This document shows positions 1 through 5,574 of a stretch of 5,839 bases of DNA, piece after piece (the first letter of the stretch is position 1; every line of letters begins with the position of its first letter). This DNA is from Planctomycetota bacterium. GTDB taxonomy: Bacteria; Planctomycetota; Phycisphaerae; WQYP01. The translations under genes and the position numbers were made by a program. The DNA is taken from assembly GCA_021828925.1 (NCBI GenBank), contig JAJZCT010000243.1, positions 1 through 5,839 on the forward strand. The letters run 5' to 3'. Under the pieces are notes generated by a model. That model had not been told where the DNA came from. It saw only the letters and a list, made by a program, of their open reading frames with translations, and did not search any database.

Positions 1-2641
1 GGCACACGCCGCGGAACAGAGGGTAGTTTGGCTGGGGCATATTTCGACAATTTTCGACCAGGGTGGGGTAGTCGTAAACAGTTCCGGCATAGTTTGGATT
101 CAAGGGCTGAATGTCGGATGTGATACTTTTCGCGTCAATATTGTTGGGAGGAAATTCAATGGCATAATCAAACCCGATGGCGGCAGGATCAACACGGTCA
201 AAGGATTGAGTATAGGCGAGAGCTATTTCACCGATGCCGCGGCCACGGCAATATTGGCGCCAGCGTCGTGCGGTTGCCGCCGGATCAGGCAACAGGGACG
301 GCCGATAAACAACCAGCAACGGTCGATTCCCCACGCGGATGTAACGTGAATCCGCAAAAAGCGAACTAGCTTCCTGAATAAACGCAAGATCATCTTCGGC
401 ACTGTGCTGCTGGTGAATAAGAACCTCATTTTCCAGGCCGTCCCAGCGGCGCGACCAGGATTCATTGGCCCAGCAGATACAGAATGGAAAATCCAGTTCC
501 GGGTGACCGAGCATTTGCTCGAGCGGCCGTTCCAGCAGCTTTCGCCCATTAAACCAATAATAGTAGTAACAGAACCCTTGTATCCCATACTGGCGAGCCA
601 ATTCAATCTGCCGCTTTTGGACATCCAGAATACGCAGATCATAAAATCCCAGTTCCGCCGGCAGATGGGGCTGATAATGCCCCGCAAACTGGGGCTGTGC
701 TTTCGATACGTTGGTCCATTCGGTAAATCCTTTTCCCCACCAGACGTCGTTTTCGTGAATGGGATGAAACTGGGGCAAATAAAATGCGATGGCTTTAAGG
801 CGCGTATCAATGGCCATCCATTGAGACTCCTTCACATAGTTTGTGGTATCCGGAGGTAGGATAGCCCGCGCGGCCGTCGATGTTTCCATCGCGGGAGCGG
901 GGGTTTCGGGAACAGGGGCCGGCGATGAGGATCCCGGCAGTTCGGTGGATGGAAGGGGCTTCCTCATGATCCAGTAACGCAAGGGGCGGGTTTTCTTACG
1001 CAGTCCTCTTAGCGATTCGAGGAAAGCTACAGGTTTTCGCGCAGGGGAATTGCCGGCCTGCGCACCGTTCTTGATGGGTGCGCCGGGCAATGGCTTACCC
1101 ATAAAAAAATAGCGTATGGGCCGCGTCCGTTGACGCAGCGCCTTGAGTCGCCCGCGCATCGTACGGCCTTCACGCCAACGAATCATCTCCGCGATCTCGA
1201 TTTGCCCCTTAATTAACGCGGCATGGAGCTCGGCGATTGTCTCTTCGTGCTGTGACAGTTTTGTGGTACTTTCTGATAGCCGCTTTTGCAATGTTGAAAT
1301 GCGATTATTACGGTTGGTTACATCATTATTGAGCGTCATCGCATTTTGCTTCGCCTCCGCCAGAAGTTCAGTAAATTCATGCAGCCTTTGCTTCCCATCG
1401 GTGACCGACGCGTTAAGTTCACGGATCACCTGCTTGTGCTCTTCCAGCTTTCCAGTGCTTTCCGATAGCTGCGCCTGCAAGGTTGAAATGCAGTTATCAC
1501 GCTTGGTCAAACCCTGGTTGAGCGCTGCCGCGGATTGTCTGGTGCGGGCGAGGATGTCAGTGAGTTCAATGATTCGCTGCTTCCCGTCCGCCACCACCTC
1601 ATTCTGCCTCGCCAGATGGCCGGTGCTTTCAGATAACTGTTTTTGCAAATGGGAAACAGTCTGTTGGCGTTCAGCCAGTCGCTCCGCAAGCTCTGCCGCG
1701 GTCTGATCCCGTTGGGCAACCTCCAGTCGAAAACGGGTCGCTTGAGTGTCCGAAACGTCCAACGCGCGGCGCACGTCCATAAACCGGCGATTTCGTCCAC
1801 GGATCATAGCGGCGGCTTTAAGTGTGGTGTCCAGGTGTGCCCGCTCAATGCTGACATTTCCCGCCGGCGGCACAAGCGAATAGTCAAATTCCAAGAAGTC
1901 CGCAGCGTAAAGTTTGCGGATAAGCTGGATGCTGCGATCGGTAAAGAATAGCGGCGAATAAGGCAGCAGGCTCTCGTTATATTTCTGCCGTCCCGGATTG
2001 GTAAATGCCGAGGGGCCGATACGGTCGGCGAGATTATTCCATAGACTCTCCGGATCTTCCACCTTGGCAATTTGGGAGTATGGCACTTTGCCAATGCGCA
2101 GAACGTCGCGCTGGGTCGCCCAGTGGGGATCAGCAATATTGGGCCATTGCTTGGCATGGAGGTATTCCAGAAAGCTCTGAACATTTTGTGCAATATCGTC
2201 AACGGATTGCATTTCCCGGCGCTGAAAATCGGCGTCGCCGAAAAGATCGGCTTGCAAGGGTTCGCGCAACAGAACTTTAGATTGCCAGGCGGAAAAGATT
2301 CTTGTGTATGGATTGCGCACCAGCGCAAAGCGGAAAAAATCTGATGATTGCAATATGCTTTTCAGGTCCGCCGTATCCAAGCCGGTCACTTTCGGACAGG
2401 CTCGATGAAAGCTGTCATGAATGGTCAGACTGGGATCCGTTTCGTAACTACGCAGGGCGTCAAATGTGAAAAGCTCCGACCCTTCCAACGCTGCAAACCA
2501 CCACTTTAGTGATGTGCATGCCGCCTTCGGCGTCGCCACATAGTGCAGCAGGTATTGGTAGGAAATGTAAGAATTAAAAGAAAGATAGGTCCAGTCCGCA
2601 TCGGTCATGGTGTCAATGAAGTTGCTGTGAAATGTACGCAT
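1..2641 (-). CDS. Sulfotransferase / coiled-coil / GH99-like (WbsX-type) fusion protein, 3' end outside window
   Basis: The frame runs without a stop from ATG at 2641 to the window edge, giving 880 residues and no C-terminus. Residues 1-270 look like a Sulfotransfer_2-type domain: TPKAACTSLKWW (37-48) matches the 5'-phosphosulfate loop and LVRNPYTRIFSAW (107-119) the 3'-phosphate motif, so PAPS-dependent sulfation of a glycan is likely. KYNESL (220-225) and a Y-x2-DF-x2-F-x-Y segment (245-254) also fit the family. Residues 300-485 form a polar coiled coil. Residues 496-564 hold a duplicated basic segment, followed by a Pro/Ser/Ala-rich linker to about 600. From residue 617 a GH99-like domain of the WbsX type begins: AFYLPQFHPI (619-628), WWGKGFTEWTN (634-644), CYYYYWF (691-697), WANESWSRRWDG (724-735). 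There is no signal peptide, so it is probably cytoplasmic. The start is fixed by an in-frame TAG at 2659-2657 and a TGGGGA site. Family assignments are recognition from motifs; the exact substrate is unknown. Confidence 0.92.
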   Translation of the reverse strand, partial: MRTFHSNFIDTMTDADWTYLSFNSYISYQYLLHYVATPKAACTSLKWWFAALEGSELFTFDALRSYETDPSLTIHDSFHRACPKVTGLDTADLKSILQSSDFFRFALVRNPYTRIFSAWQSKVLLREPLQADLFGDADFQRREMQSVDDIAQNVQSFLEYLHAKQWPNIADPHWATQRDVLRIGKVPYSQIAKVEDPESLWNNLADRIGPSAFTNPGRQKYNESLLPYSPLFFTDRSIQLIRKLYAADFLEFDYSLVPPAGNVSIERAHLDTTLKAAAMIRGRNRRFMDVRRALDVSDTQATRFRLEVAQRDQTAAELAERLAERQQTVSHLQKQLSESTGHLARQNEVVADGKQRIIELTDILARTRQSAAALNQGLTKRDNCISTLQAQLSESTGKLEEHKQVIRELNASVTDGKQRLHEFTELLAEAKQNAMTLNNDVTNRNNRISTLQKRLSESTTKLSQHEETIAELHAALIKGQIEIAEMIRWREGRTMRGRLKALRQRTRPIRYFFMGKPLPGAPIKNGAQAGNSPARKPVAFLESLRGLRKKTRPLRYWIMRKPLPSTELPGSSSPAPVPETPAPAMETSTAARAILPPDTTNYVKESQWMAIDTRLKAIAFYLPQFHPIHENDVWWGKGFTEWTNVSKAQPQFAGHYQPHLPAELGFYDLRILDVQKRQIELARQYGIQGFCYYYYWFNGRKLLERPLEQMLGHPELDFPFCICWANESWSRRWDGLENEVLIHQQHSAEDDLAFIQEASSLFADSRYIRVGNRPLLVVYRPSLLPDPAATARRWRQYCRGRGIGEIALAYTQSFDRVDPAAIGFDYAIEFPPNNIDAKSITSDIQPLNPNYAGTVYDYPTLVENCRNMPQPNYPLFRGVC
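950..1156 (-). repeat. Tandem duplication of a basic 24-residue segment (45-residue period)
   Basis: Residues 496-519 and 541-564 of the fusion protein are two versions of one segment: L-x2-LR-x-(R/K)-TRP-(I/L)-RY-x2-M-x-KPLP. The two conserved Met residues (514 and 559) are exactly 45 residues apart. The segment is strongly basic with aromatic residues and could be a membrane-peripheral or linker helix; that role is inference. It lies between the coiled coil and the Pro/Ser-rich linker. Confidence 0.75.
1187..1744 (-). other. Coiled-coil region with three internal repeats, inside the fusion gene
   Basis: This codes for residues about 300-485, rich in Gln, Glu, Lys, Arg, Leu and Ala and nearly free of Pro and Gly. 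Three copies of a related segment, (I/V)S-x-LQ-x2-LSEST-x-x-L, start at residues 329, 385 and 448. The spacings of 56 and 63 residues are both multiples of seven, so the heptad register is kept across copies. Between them the element DGKQR-(I/L)-x-E-(L/F)-T also recurs. It probably spaces the sulfotransferase from the GH99-like domain or drives oligomerisation. The coiled coil is inferred from composition and periodicity. Confidence 0.8.
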
Positions 2642-2648
2642 CTGAATG

Positions 2649-2654
2649 TCCCCA
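2649..2654 (-). promoter_or_regulatory. Ribosome binding site of the fusion gene
   Basis: TGGGGA lies 7 nt upstream of the ATG at 2641. An in-frame TAG stands 18 nt upstream of that ATG, with no other ATG, GTG or TTG codon between, so this site decides the start. Confidence 0.6.
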
Positions 2655-2683
2655 CTCTAAGATTCTCTGGAGCCTGTGACAGG

Positions 2684-2701
2684 CCGGCAGGCGTGTGCCG
2701 G
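2684..2701 (-). repeat. Perfect 6-bp hairpin in the leader of the fusion gene
   Basis: CCGGCA-GGCGTG-TGCCGG is a perfect inverted repeat with a six-base loop, and two further GC pairs can form past a one-base bulge. It lies 43-60 nt upstream of the ATG, inside the predicted transcript leader. No T-tract follows on either strand, so it does not look like an intrinsic terminator. It may stabilise the mRNA or affect translation; no role can be shown from sequence. Confidence 0.5.
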
Positions 2702-2737
2702 GCCAAATTCCACGGGCTGGCAAGCGATGGACCCACT

Positions 2738-2807
2738 GGCAAAATGCCGTTTCATTCTTTAAGAATTAGTAATTTTCCCATTGGCCCCATCATAGTGCCT
2801 TACGGCA
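2738..2807. repeat. Cluster of three short dyads in the upstream part of the leader
   Basis: Three perfect short inverted repeats fall within 70 bp: GGCA-AAA-TGCC (2738-2748), ATTCTT-T-AAGAAT (2754-2766) and TGCC-TTAC-GGCA (2796-2807). The last sits at the predicted start of the minus-strand transcript, where it could be an operator or a 5' stem-loop. Stems of 4 bp can arise by chance; the 6-bp A/T-rich one is the most notable. Confidence 0.35.
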
Positions 2808-2816
2808 ACTGACCAC

Positions 2817-2846
2817 ATTATACCCGTGGAGGATGGGTCTGGTCAA
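2817..2846 (-). promoter_or_regulatory. Candidate sigma-70-type promoter for the fusion gene
   Basis: On the minus strand TTGACC (2846-2841, 5 of 6 to consensus) is followed after 18 bp by a perfect TATAAT (2822-2817). Transcription would start near 2810, giving a leader of about 170 nt. The -35 hexamer is the left arm of the inverted repeat shared with the opposite promoter. This is the strongest promoter match seen in the intergenic region. Confidence 0.6.
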
Positions 2847-2879
2847 ATCCGTAAGATTTTTTTTGGCCTTTTTTTGACC
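2841..2879. repeat. Inverted repeat GGTCAAA-N25-TTTGACC carrying both divergent -35 elements
   Basis: The two 7-bp arms (2841-2847 and 2873-2879) are perfect inverted copies. The 25-bp interior contains runs of eight and seven T (2857-2864 and 2869-2875, the second entering the right arm). Each arm contains the TTGACC -35 hexamer of one outward promoter. The symmetry suggests shared recognition by RNA polymerase or by a regulator, and the T-tracts could act as UP-element-like or bent DNA; both are inference. Confidence 0.55.
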
Positions 2880-2902
2880 TTTGCTTGGCAGAGGCCTACG
2901 AT
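2874..2902 (+). promoter_or_regulatory. Candidate sigma-70-type promoter for the PEP-CTERM gene
   Basis: TTGACC (2874-2879) is followed after exactly 17 bp by TACGAT (2897-2902; 4 of 6, with the key first, second and last bases conserved). An A/T-rich tract lies directly upstream. Transcription would start near 2909, leaving a leader of about 87 nt. A second TTGACA at 2932-2937 has only a poor -10 (TTCGAT after 18 bp) and is considered less likely. Confidence 0.5.
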
Positions 2903-2937
2903 GACGACAGAGGACTCAACGTTTATTGCGTTTGACA

Positions 2938-2952
2938 GGCACCTTCGGTGCC
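2938..2952 (+). repeat. Perfect hairpin in the PEP-CTERM gene leader
   Basis: GGCACC-TTC-GGTGCC is a perfect 6-bp stem with a three-base loop, 43 nt before the start codon and directly after a TTGACA. No T-tract follows, so it is not a simple terminator. It could be an operator for a small dimeric regulator or an mRNA-stabilising 5' stem-loop. Confidence 0.5.
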
Positions 2953-2984
2953 GGATTCGATTACGCTGAGGTCTGTCTAACTTA

Positions 2985-2990
2985 GTGGGG
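2985..2990 (+). promoter_or_regulatory. Ribosome binding site of the PEP-CTERM gene
   Basis: GTGGGG lies 5 nt before the ATG at 2996. An in-frame TAA at 2978-2980 rules out a longer start. The surroundings (CTTAGTGGGGTCAT) closely resemble those of the divergent gene's site. Confidence 0.5.
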
Positions 2991-2995
2991 TCATC

Positions 2996-5419
2996 ATGTA
3001 TACGTGCGCGCCGGCATTTTCTTCATCTCGACGTCGTAAAGCCAGCTCTGTGTTCCTGATATTGGCGGCTGCGGGAATCATTGTTGTTGGTTCTCCATCG
3101 CGTTTGACGGTTGCTAATACCGTCACAGTGAGTGGTGCCAATGGCACCGGCAGCAGCACCGTCGGTGGCCAGGCCATTGCGGTTGCCAACGCACCGGCCG
3201 ATGCCAACCACACGGCGAACGCCTTTGGCGGCGGTGGCTACAATTCGGGCGCAGGCGGTTACGCCCATGCCACAGCAACCGATGGAGCCACGGGCAGTTT
3301 TTTGCCCAGCGCGGGCTCCTACACCGTATCGTTGGGGGGCAGCGCCGGCATCGATGCCGGTAACACAGGCGCATCAGCAGTAAGCGATTCCAGTGCCAGC
3401 AATAGCGTCGGCAAAGCCACCGCCACCGGCTATTCTCAAGGGGGTGTGGGGTCGGCCAGTTATGGACCCTCGAATGTATCCGCTGCCAACGGCGGTAATG
3501 GCGGTGCCAGCAGCACCCATGCCACAGCGACGACTTCGGGAGCCAATGGTGCCTATGCCACAGCGGTGGCTCTCGGTGGCGCCGGGGGTTTCTTTGACTC
3601 GGTCTTCACGCCGCCGGCCAATGGCGGAATGGGCGGTAGTTCCCAGGCCTCGGCCAGCGCCACGGCTGCCGGCACCGGCACGGCACAAGTGTACGGCATT
3701 TCCTATGGTGGTTCGGGCGGCACGTTTGCCGGTTCCAATGGCAACGGTGTTGGCGGCAATGGTGGAAGTGGTTCGCTGGGGACAGTCACCGCGAGTTCCA
3801 ACGGTGGATATGTGTTTGTGGAAGGTGCGCAGATCGGCGGTGCCGGCGGAGGCTTTTCCCATGGTGGCGGCATTGTTACCGGCGGCAATGGCGCAGGCTC
3901 GGGTTTAACTAACGCTGTTACCGGTACCACGTCCGGACATTCTGAACTCATACAAATTACCGAGGGCGGCGCAGGCGGAGGAGGATCACGTACTGGTGCC
4001 GCCGGGGCAGCGGGAGTCGGTTATTCTTCGCTGACCAGCAGTATCACCAGCGGGGCGGTGAACAACGCGGGCATTGAAGCCTATGCCTCCGGTGGTACCG
4101 GTGGATACTTTAATACGCTGGGTGCCTCATCACCGGGTACCGCTTCTGCCGGAGGCGCGGCAACCTCCATAGCCAACGGAACTAATAACACGGGTGCTTC
4201 CGGAGTGGCGGCGTATTCCATCGCCGGTATGGGAGGTCTTGGTGTAAACGGCGCGGCCAGCGGTGCCGGCGGAGGGGCCAGCGCCACTGCCACCTCGAGC
4301 AGCACACTCGCCGGCGCGGCAGTGACGGCTATTGGTTACGCCGTAGGCGGCAATGGCGGAGGTACAGCCGCTACTTCAAGTGACGCGCCCGGTGGAATGG
4401 CCAATGCCCAAGCCTCCGCCAATCTCAACGGCGGTTATGTCAACTCTTACGCCCAGGCCGTCGGTGGCACGCCGGGTAATGGGGGTGCCGGTGTATATAA
4501 TTCTGCGGCGGCTCTGGCCGATGCGTATGCCAAAGGTGCCGGTGCTGGGGCCATCAACGCGCAAGCCAGCATGACTGATACCTACAATGGACAAAGCGCC
4601 AGTATTCAATCCAATTTCCCCGTTACCGTTAGCGGCACCCAACTGCATACCGAATCCTATATCAATGCCGCACAAGCTTCACGGGCTATTTCCGCTGCGG
4701 CCGGTGCGAATGTTGCCACGCTGTTAACGCAGGATCCCACCAATGCCCAAGCCACCAGTCTCCTGGCGGCCAATCCCCAGGCGGCACAGAACTGGAATAT
4801 CGGAGGAGCCAATACCTCACAACCTGCCAGCAGTGTCGCGGATTACAATCAGATTTCATTTATCTCCGCCGGCACATCCACCAGTAATGCGGAGTATCAC
4901 AGTTCCCTGACGATCGTAACCAATAACGTCAACCTAAGTAACTCCCATGATGCCATCATGAGTTTTCTAGGGGGGACCTCCACGGGTAGCGGGTCGGTGA
5001 TCATTCAGGTCACCAATCTGGAGAATAACAATACGCTGCTGCTTAATAACGGTTACGGAACGTTGGCTCTGGCGGATGCGGCCACGTCCAACAACACCTT
5101 CGATCTGGGCAGTATTGCCAGTCTGGTAAACTCCAGCAATACCTTAAGCCTGCAATTTGATATGTATCTATATACCACTGACCCCAGCGCCACGTTCCAG
5201 ACCAGTTATATCTTCGGCAGCAGCGTGATGGGATCCGGCCCCGCCGCCGGACCCTTGCTGACCATGACTTCCATGCCGTCCACCAGTATGCGATTCATGG
5301 CCACCGACGCCATGCAAACAGCAGTGGCTACGCCGGAACCCGCAACGCTGGTGCTGTTGGCCCTGGGCGCTTTGGGAATGCTGCTTAAGCCCCGCCGTAA
5401 ATCGGCCGGCGATTGCTAA
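2996..5419 (+). CDS. Exported Gly/Ala-rich repeat protein with PEP-CTERM sorting signal
   Basis: An 807-residue protein with a signal peptide: basic n-region SRRRK (11-15), hydrophobic core 16-32, and likely cleavage after TVA (38-40). Residues about 50-515 are low-complexity Gly/Ala/Ser/Thr/Asn sequence built on about eleven imperfect repeats. Residues 520-775 are a non-repetitive domain with alternating hydrophobic and Asn/Ser/Thr-rich strands, probably beta; I do not recognise the fold. The C-terminus is a textbook PEP-CTERM tripartite signal: PEP at 780-782, a hydrophobic stretch 783-797, then KPRRK (798-802). In known systems exosortase (EpsH/XrtA family) recognises and cleaves this signal, and many such proteins travel with exopolysaccharide genes. 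The only cysteines are C4 and C807, both likely lost on maturation. The gene ends in tandem in-frame stops, TAA-TAG. Function is probably structural (matrix, adhesion or surface); this is inference. No catalytic motif was seen. Confidence 0.93.
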   Translation: MYTCAPAFSSSRRRKASSVFLILAAAGIIVVGSPSRLTVANTVTVSGANGTGSSTVGGQAIAVANAPADANHTANAFGGGGYNSGAGGYAHATATDGATGSFLPSAGSYTVSLGGSAGIDAGNTGASAVSDSSASNSVGKATATGYSQGGVGSASYGPSNVSAANGGNGGASSTHATATTSGANGAYATAVALGGAGGFFDSVFTPPANGGMGGSSQASASATAAGTGTAQVYGISYGGSGGTFAGSNGNGVGGNGGSGSLGTVTASSNGGYVFVEGAQIGGAGGGFSHGGGIVTGGNGAGSGLTNAVTGTTSGHSELIQITEGGAGGGGSRTGAAGAAGVGYSSLTSSITSGAVNNAGIEAYASGGTGGYFNTLGASSPGTASAGGAATSIANGTNNTGASGVAAYSIAGMGGLGVNGAASGAGGGASATATSSSTLAGAAVTAIGYAVGGNGGGTAATSSDAPGGMANAQASANLNGGYVNSYAQAVGGTPGNGGAGVYNSAAALADAYAKGAGAGAINAQASMTDTYNGQSASIQSNFPVTVSGTQLHTESYINAAQASRAISAAAGANVATLLTQDPTNAQATSLLAANPQAAQNWNIGGANTSQPASSVADYNQISFISAGTSTSNAEYHSSLTIVTNNVNLSNSHDAIMSFLGGTSTGSGSVIIQVTNLENNNTLLLNNGYGTLALADAATSNNTFDLGSIASLVNSSNTLSLQFDMYLYTTDPSATFQTSYIFGSSVMGSGPAAGPLLTMTSMPSTSMRFMATDAMQTAVATPEPATLVLLALGALGMLLKPRRKSAGDC
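3146..4540 (+). repeat. About eleven imperfect Gly-rich repeats of 35-45 residues
   Basis: The anchor xGGxGG recurs with its first Gly at residues 78, 114, 149, 194, 238, 281, 324, 366, 410 (Ala in place of the first Gly), 451 and 490. From 149 to 490 the spacing stays between 39 and 45 residues; earlier copies are 35-36 apart. A typical unit has an A-x-A-x-A strand, a Gly/Asn turn, an aromatic-containing strand (Y/F), then the GG-x-GG anchor. At DNA level the copies are diverged, but GGCGGCAATGGCG occurs exactly at 3881-3893 and 4346-4358, with near copies at 3491 and 3752. The pattern suggests an ancient amplified repeat forming a repetitive beta structure. Confidence 0.75.
5333..5401 (+). 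other. PEP-CTERM sorting signal coding segment
   Basis: This codes for residues 780-802: PEPATL, a Leu/Ala/Gly-rich hydrophobic stretch ending GMLL, then KPRRK. All three parts of the exosortase signal are present in the right order and at the C-terminus. Only five residues (SAGDC) follow. Confidence 0.93.
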
Positions 5420-5462
5420 TAGAGCACCGTGGTGATAACCCGGTGGTTGGTTGGCGACACTG

Positions 5463-5509
5463 GATCAAACACCGGATTGATCATCCGACGCGCTTGAGCG
5501 AATTATTTT
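5463..5509 (+). terminator. Possible weak terminator after the PEP-CTERM gene
   Basis: The stems at 5463-5487 and the CGCTTGAGCG palindrome precede the A/T-rich AATTATTTT (5501-5509). The last stem has only a two-base loop as drawn, or three pairs with a four-base loop, so this is a weak candidate. Read-through into the methyltransferase gene is quite possible. Confidence 0.25.
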
Positions 5510-5537
5510 AGTGCTGTCCCTAAACCGAACTCACAAC

Positions 5538-5543
5538 TAGAAT
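5538..5543 (+). promoter_or_regulatory. Possible -10 element for the methyltransferase gene
   Basis: TAGAAT matches TATAAT at 5 of 6 positions and would place the transcript start about 25 nt before the ATG. The -35 region is poor (CTGTCC at 5514-5519, 18 bp upstream), so the gene may have an activated promoter or be read through from the PEP-CTERM gene. Confidence 0.25.
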
Positions 5544-5563
5544 AAGGCCGATTTATGTGGAAC

Positions 5564-5568
5564 AGAGG
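5564..5568 (+). promoter_or_regulatory. Ribosome binding site of the methyltransferase-type gene
   Basis: AGAGG lies 6 nt before the ATG at 5575. It favours that ATG over the in-frame GTG at 5557, which would add six residues (VEQRRR) and has a weaker AAGG 9 nt upstream. Confidence 0.55.
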
Positions 5569-5574
5569 CGACGC

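Larger units (their letters stand above)
5420..5574. other. Intergenic gap with overlapping hairpins and a possible -10
   Basis: No gene is seen in these 155 bases. After the second stop codon comes CACCG-N11-CGGTG (5425-5445), then two mutually exclusive stems: GATCAA-N8-TTGATC (5463-5482) and CGGAT-TGATC-ATCCG (5473-5487). A short CGCT-TG-AGCG palindrome (5491-5500) is followed by AATTATTTT. Any of these could contribute to a weak terminator for the PEP-CTERM gene, but none has a strong GC stem with an immediate T-run. Confidence 0.4.

Noticed and set aside
404..2344. Several plus-strand open frames (for example 404-859, 1143-1706, 1643-1951) opposite the sulfotransferase fusion
   Set aside because: They lie antisense to a continuous minus-strand frame with clear domain motifs, have no recognisable protein features, and overlap one another in different frames.
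2684..2701. Intrinsic terminator in the divergent gap
   Set aside because: The hairpin is good but no T-tract follows on either strand, and it lies within the leader of the gene it precedes.
2543..2812. Plus-strand open frame of 89 codons spanning the end of the fusion gene and the leader
   Set aside because: It runs antisense through the start codon and the hairpins of the minus-strand gene, shows no family-like sequence, and has low-quality composition for a protein.
2848..2880. T-tracts (T8 and T7) as the tail of a plus-strand terminator
   Set aside because: No GC-rich stem precedes them, and no plus-strand gene ends upstream; they fit better as A/T-rich DNA between two -35 elements.
2700..2940. 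Sigma-54 promoter for the PEP-CTERM gene, as known for some PEP-CTERM regulons
   Set aside because: No site with the required GG-N10-GC spacing in a TGGCAC/TTGC context was found by eye in this stretch.
2932..2961. TTGACA (2932-2937) as the main promoter of the PEP-CTERM gene
   Set aside because: The -35 is perfect, but the best -10 at normal spacing is TTCGAT (3 of 6) and the spacer contains the perfect hairpin. The TTGACC-N17-TACGAT pair upstream is better overall. A secondary role remains possible.
3146..4540. RTX calcium-binding repeats or a mycobacterial PE_PGRS protein
   Set aside because: The GGxGG anchors lack the Asp positions of the RTX nonapeptide, there is no PE domain, and the C-terminus is a PEP-CTERM signal.
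3023..4675. Many open frames in other frames and on the opposite strand across the Gly-rich gene
   Set aside because: GC-rich repetitive Gly/Ala codons produce long stop-free shadows on all frames. Their products are low-complexity Arg/Pro/Ala-rich sequences without signals, whereas the plus-strand frame has a signal peptide and a PEP-CTERM end.
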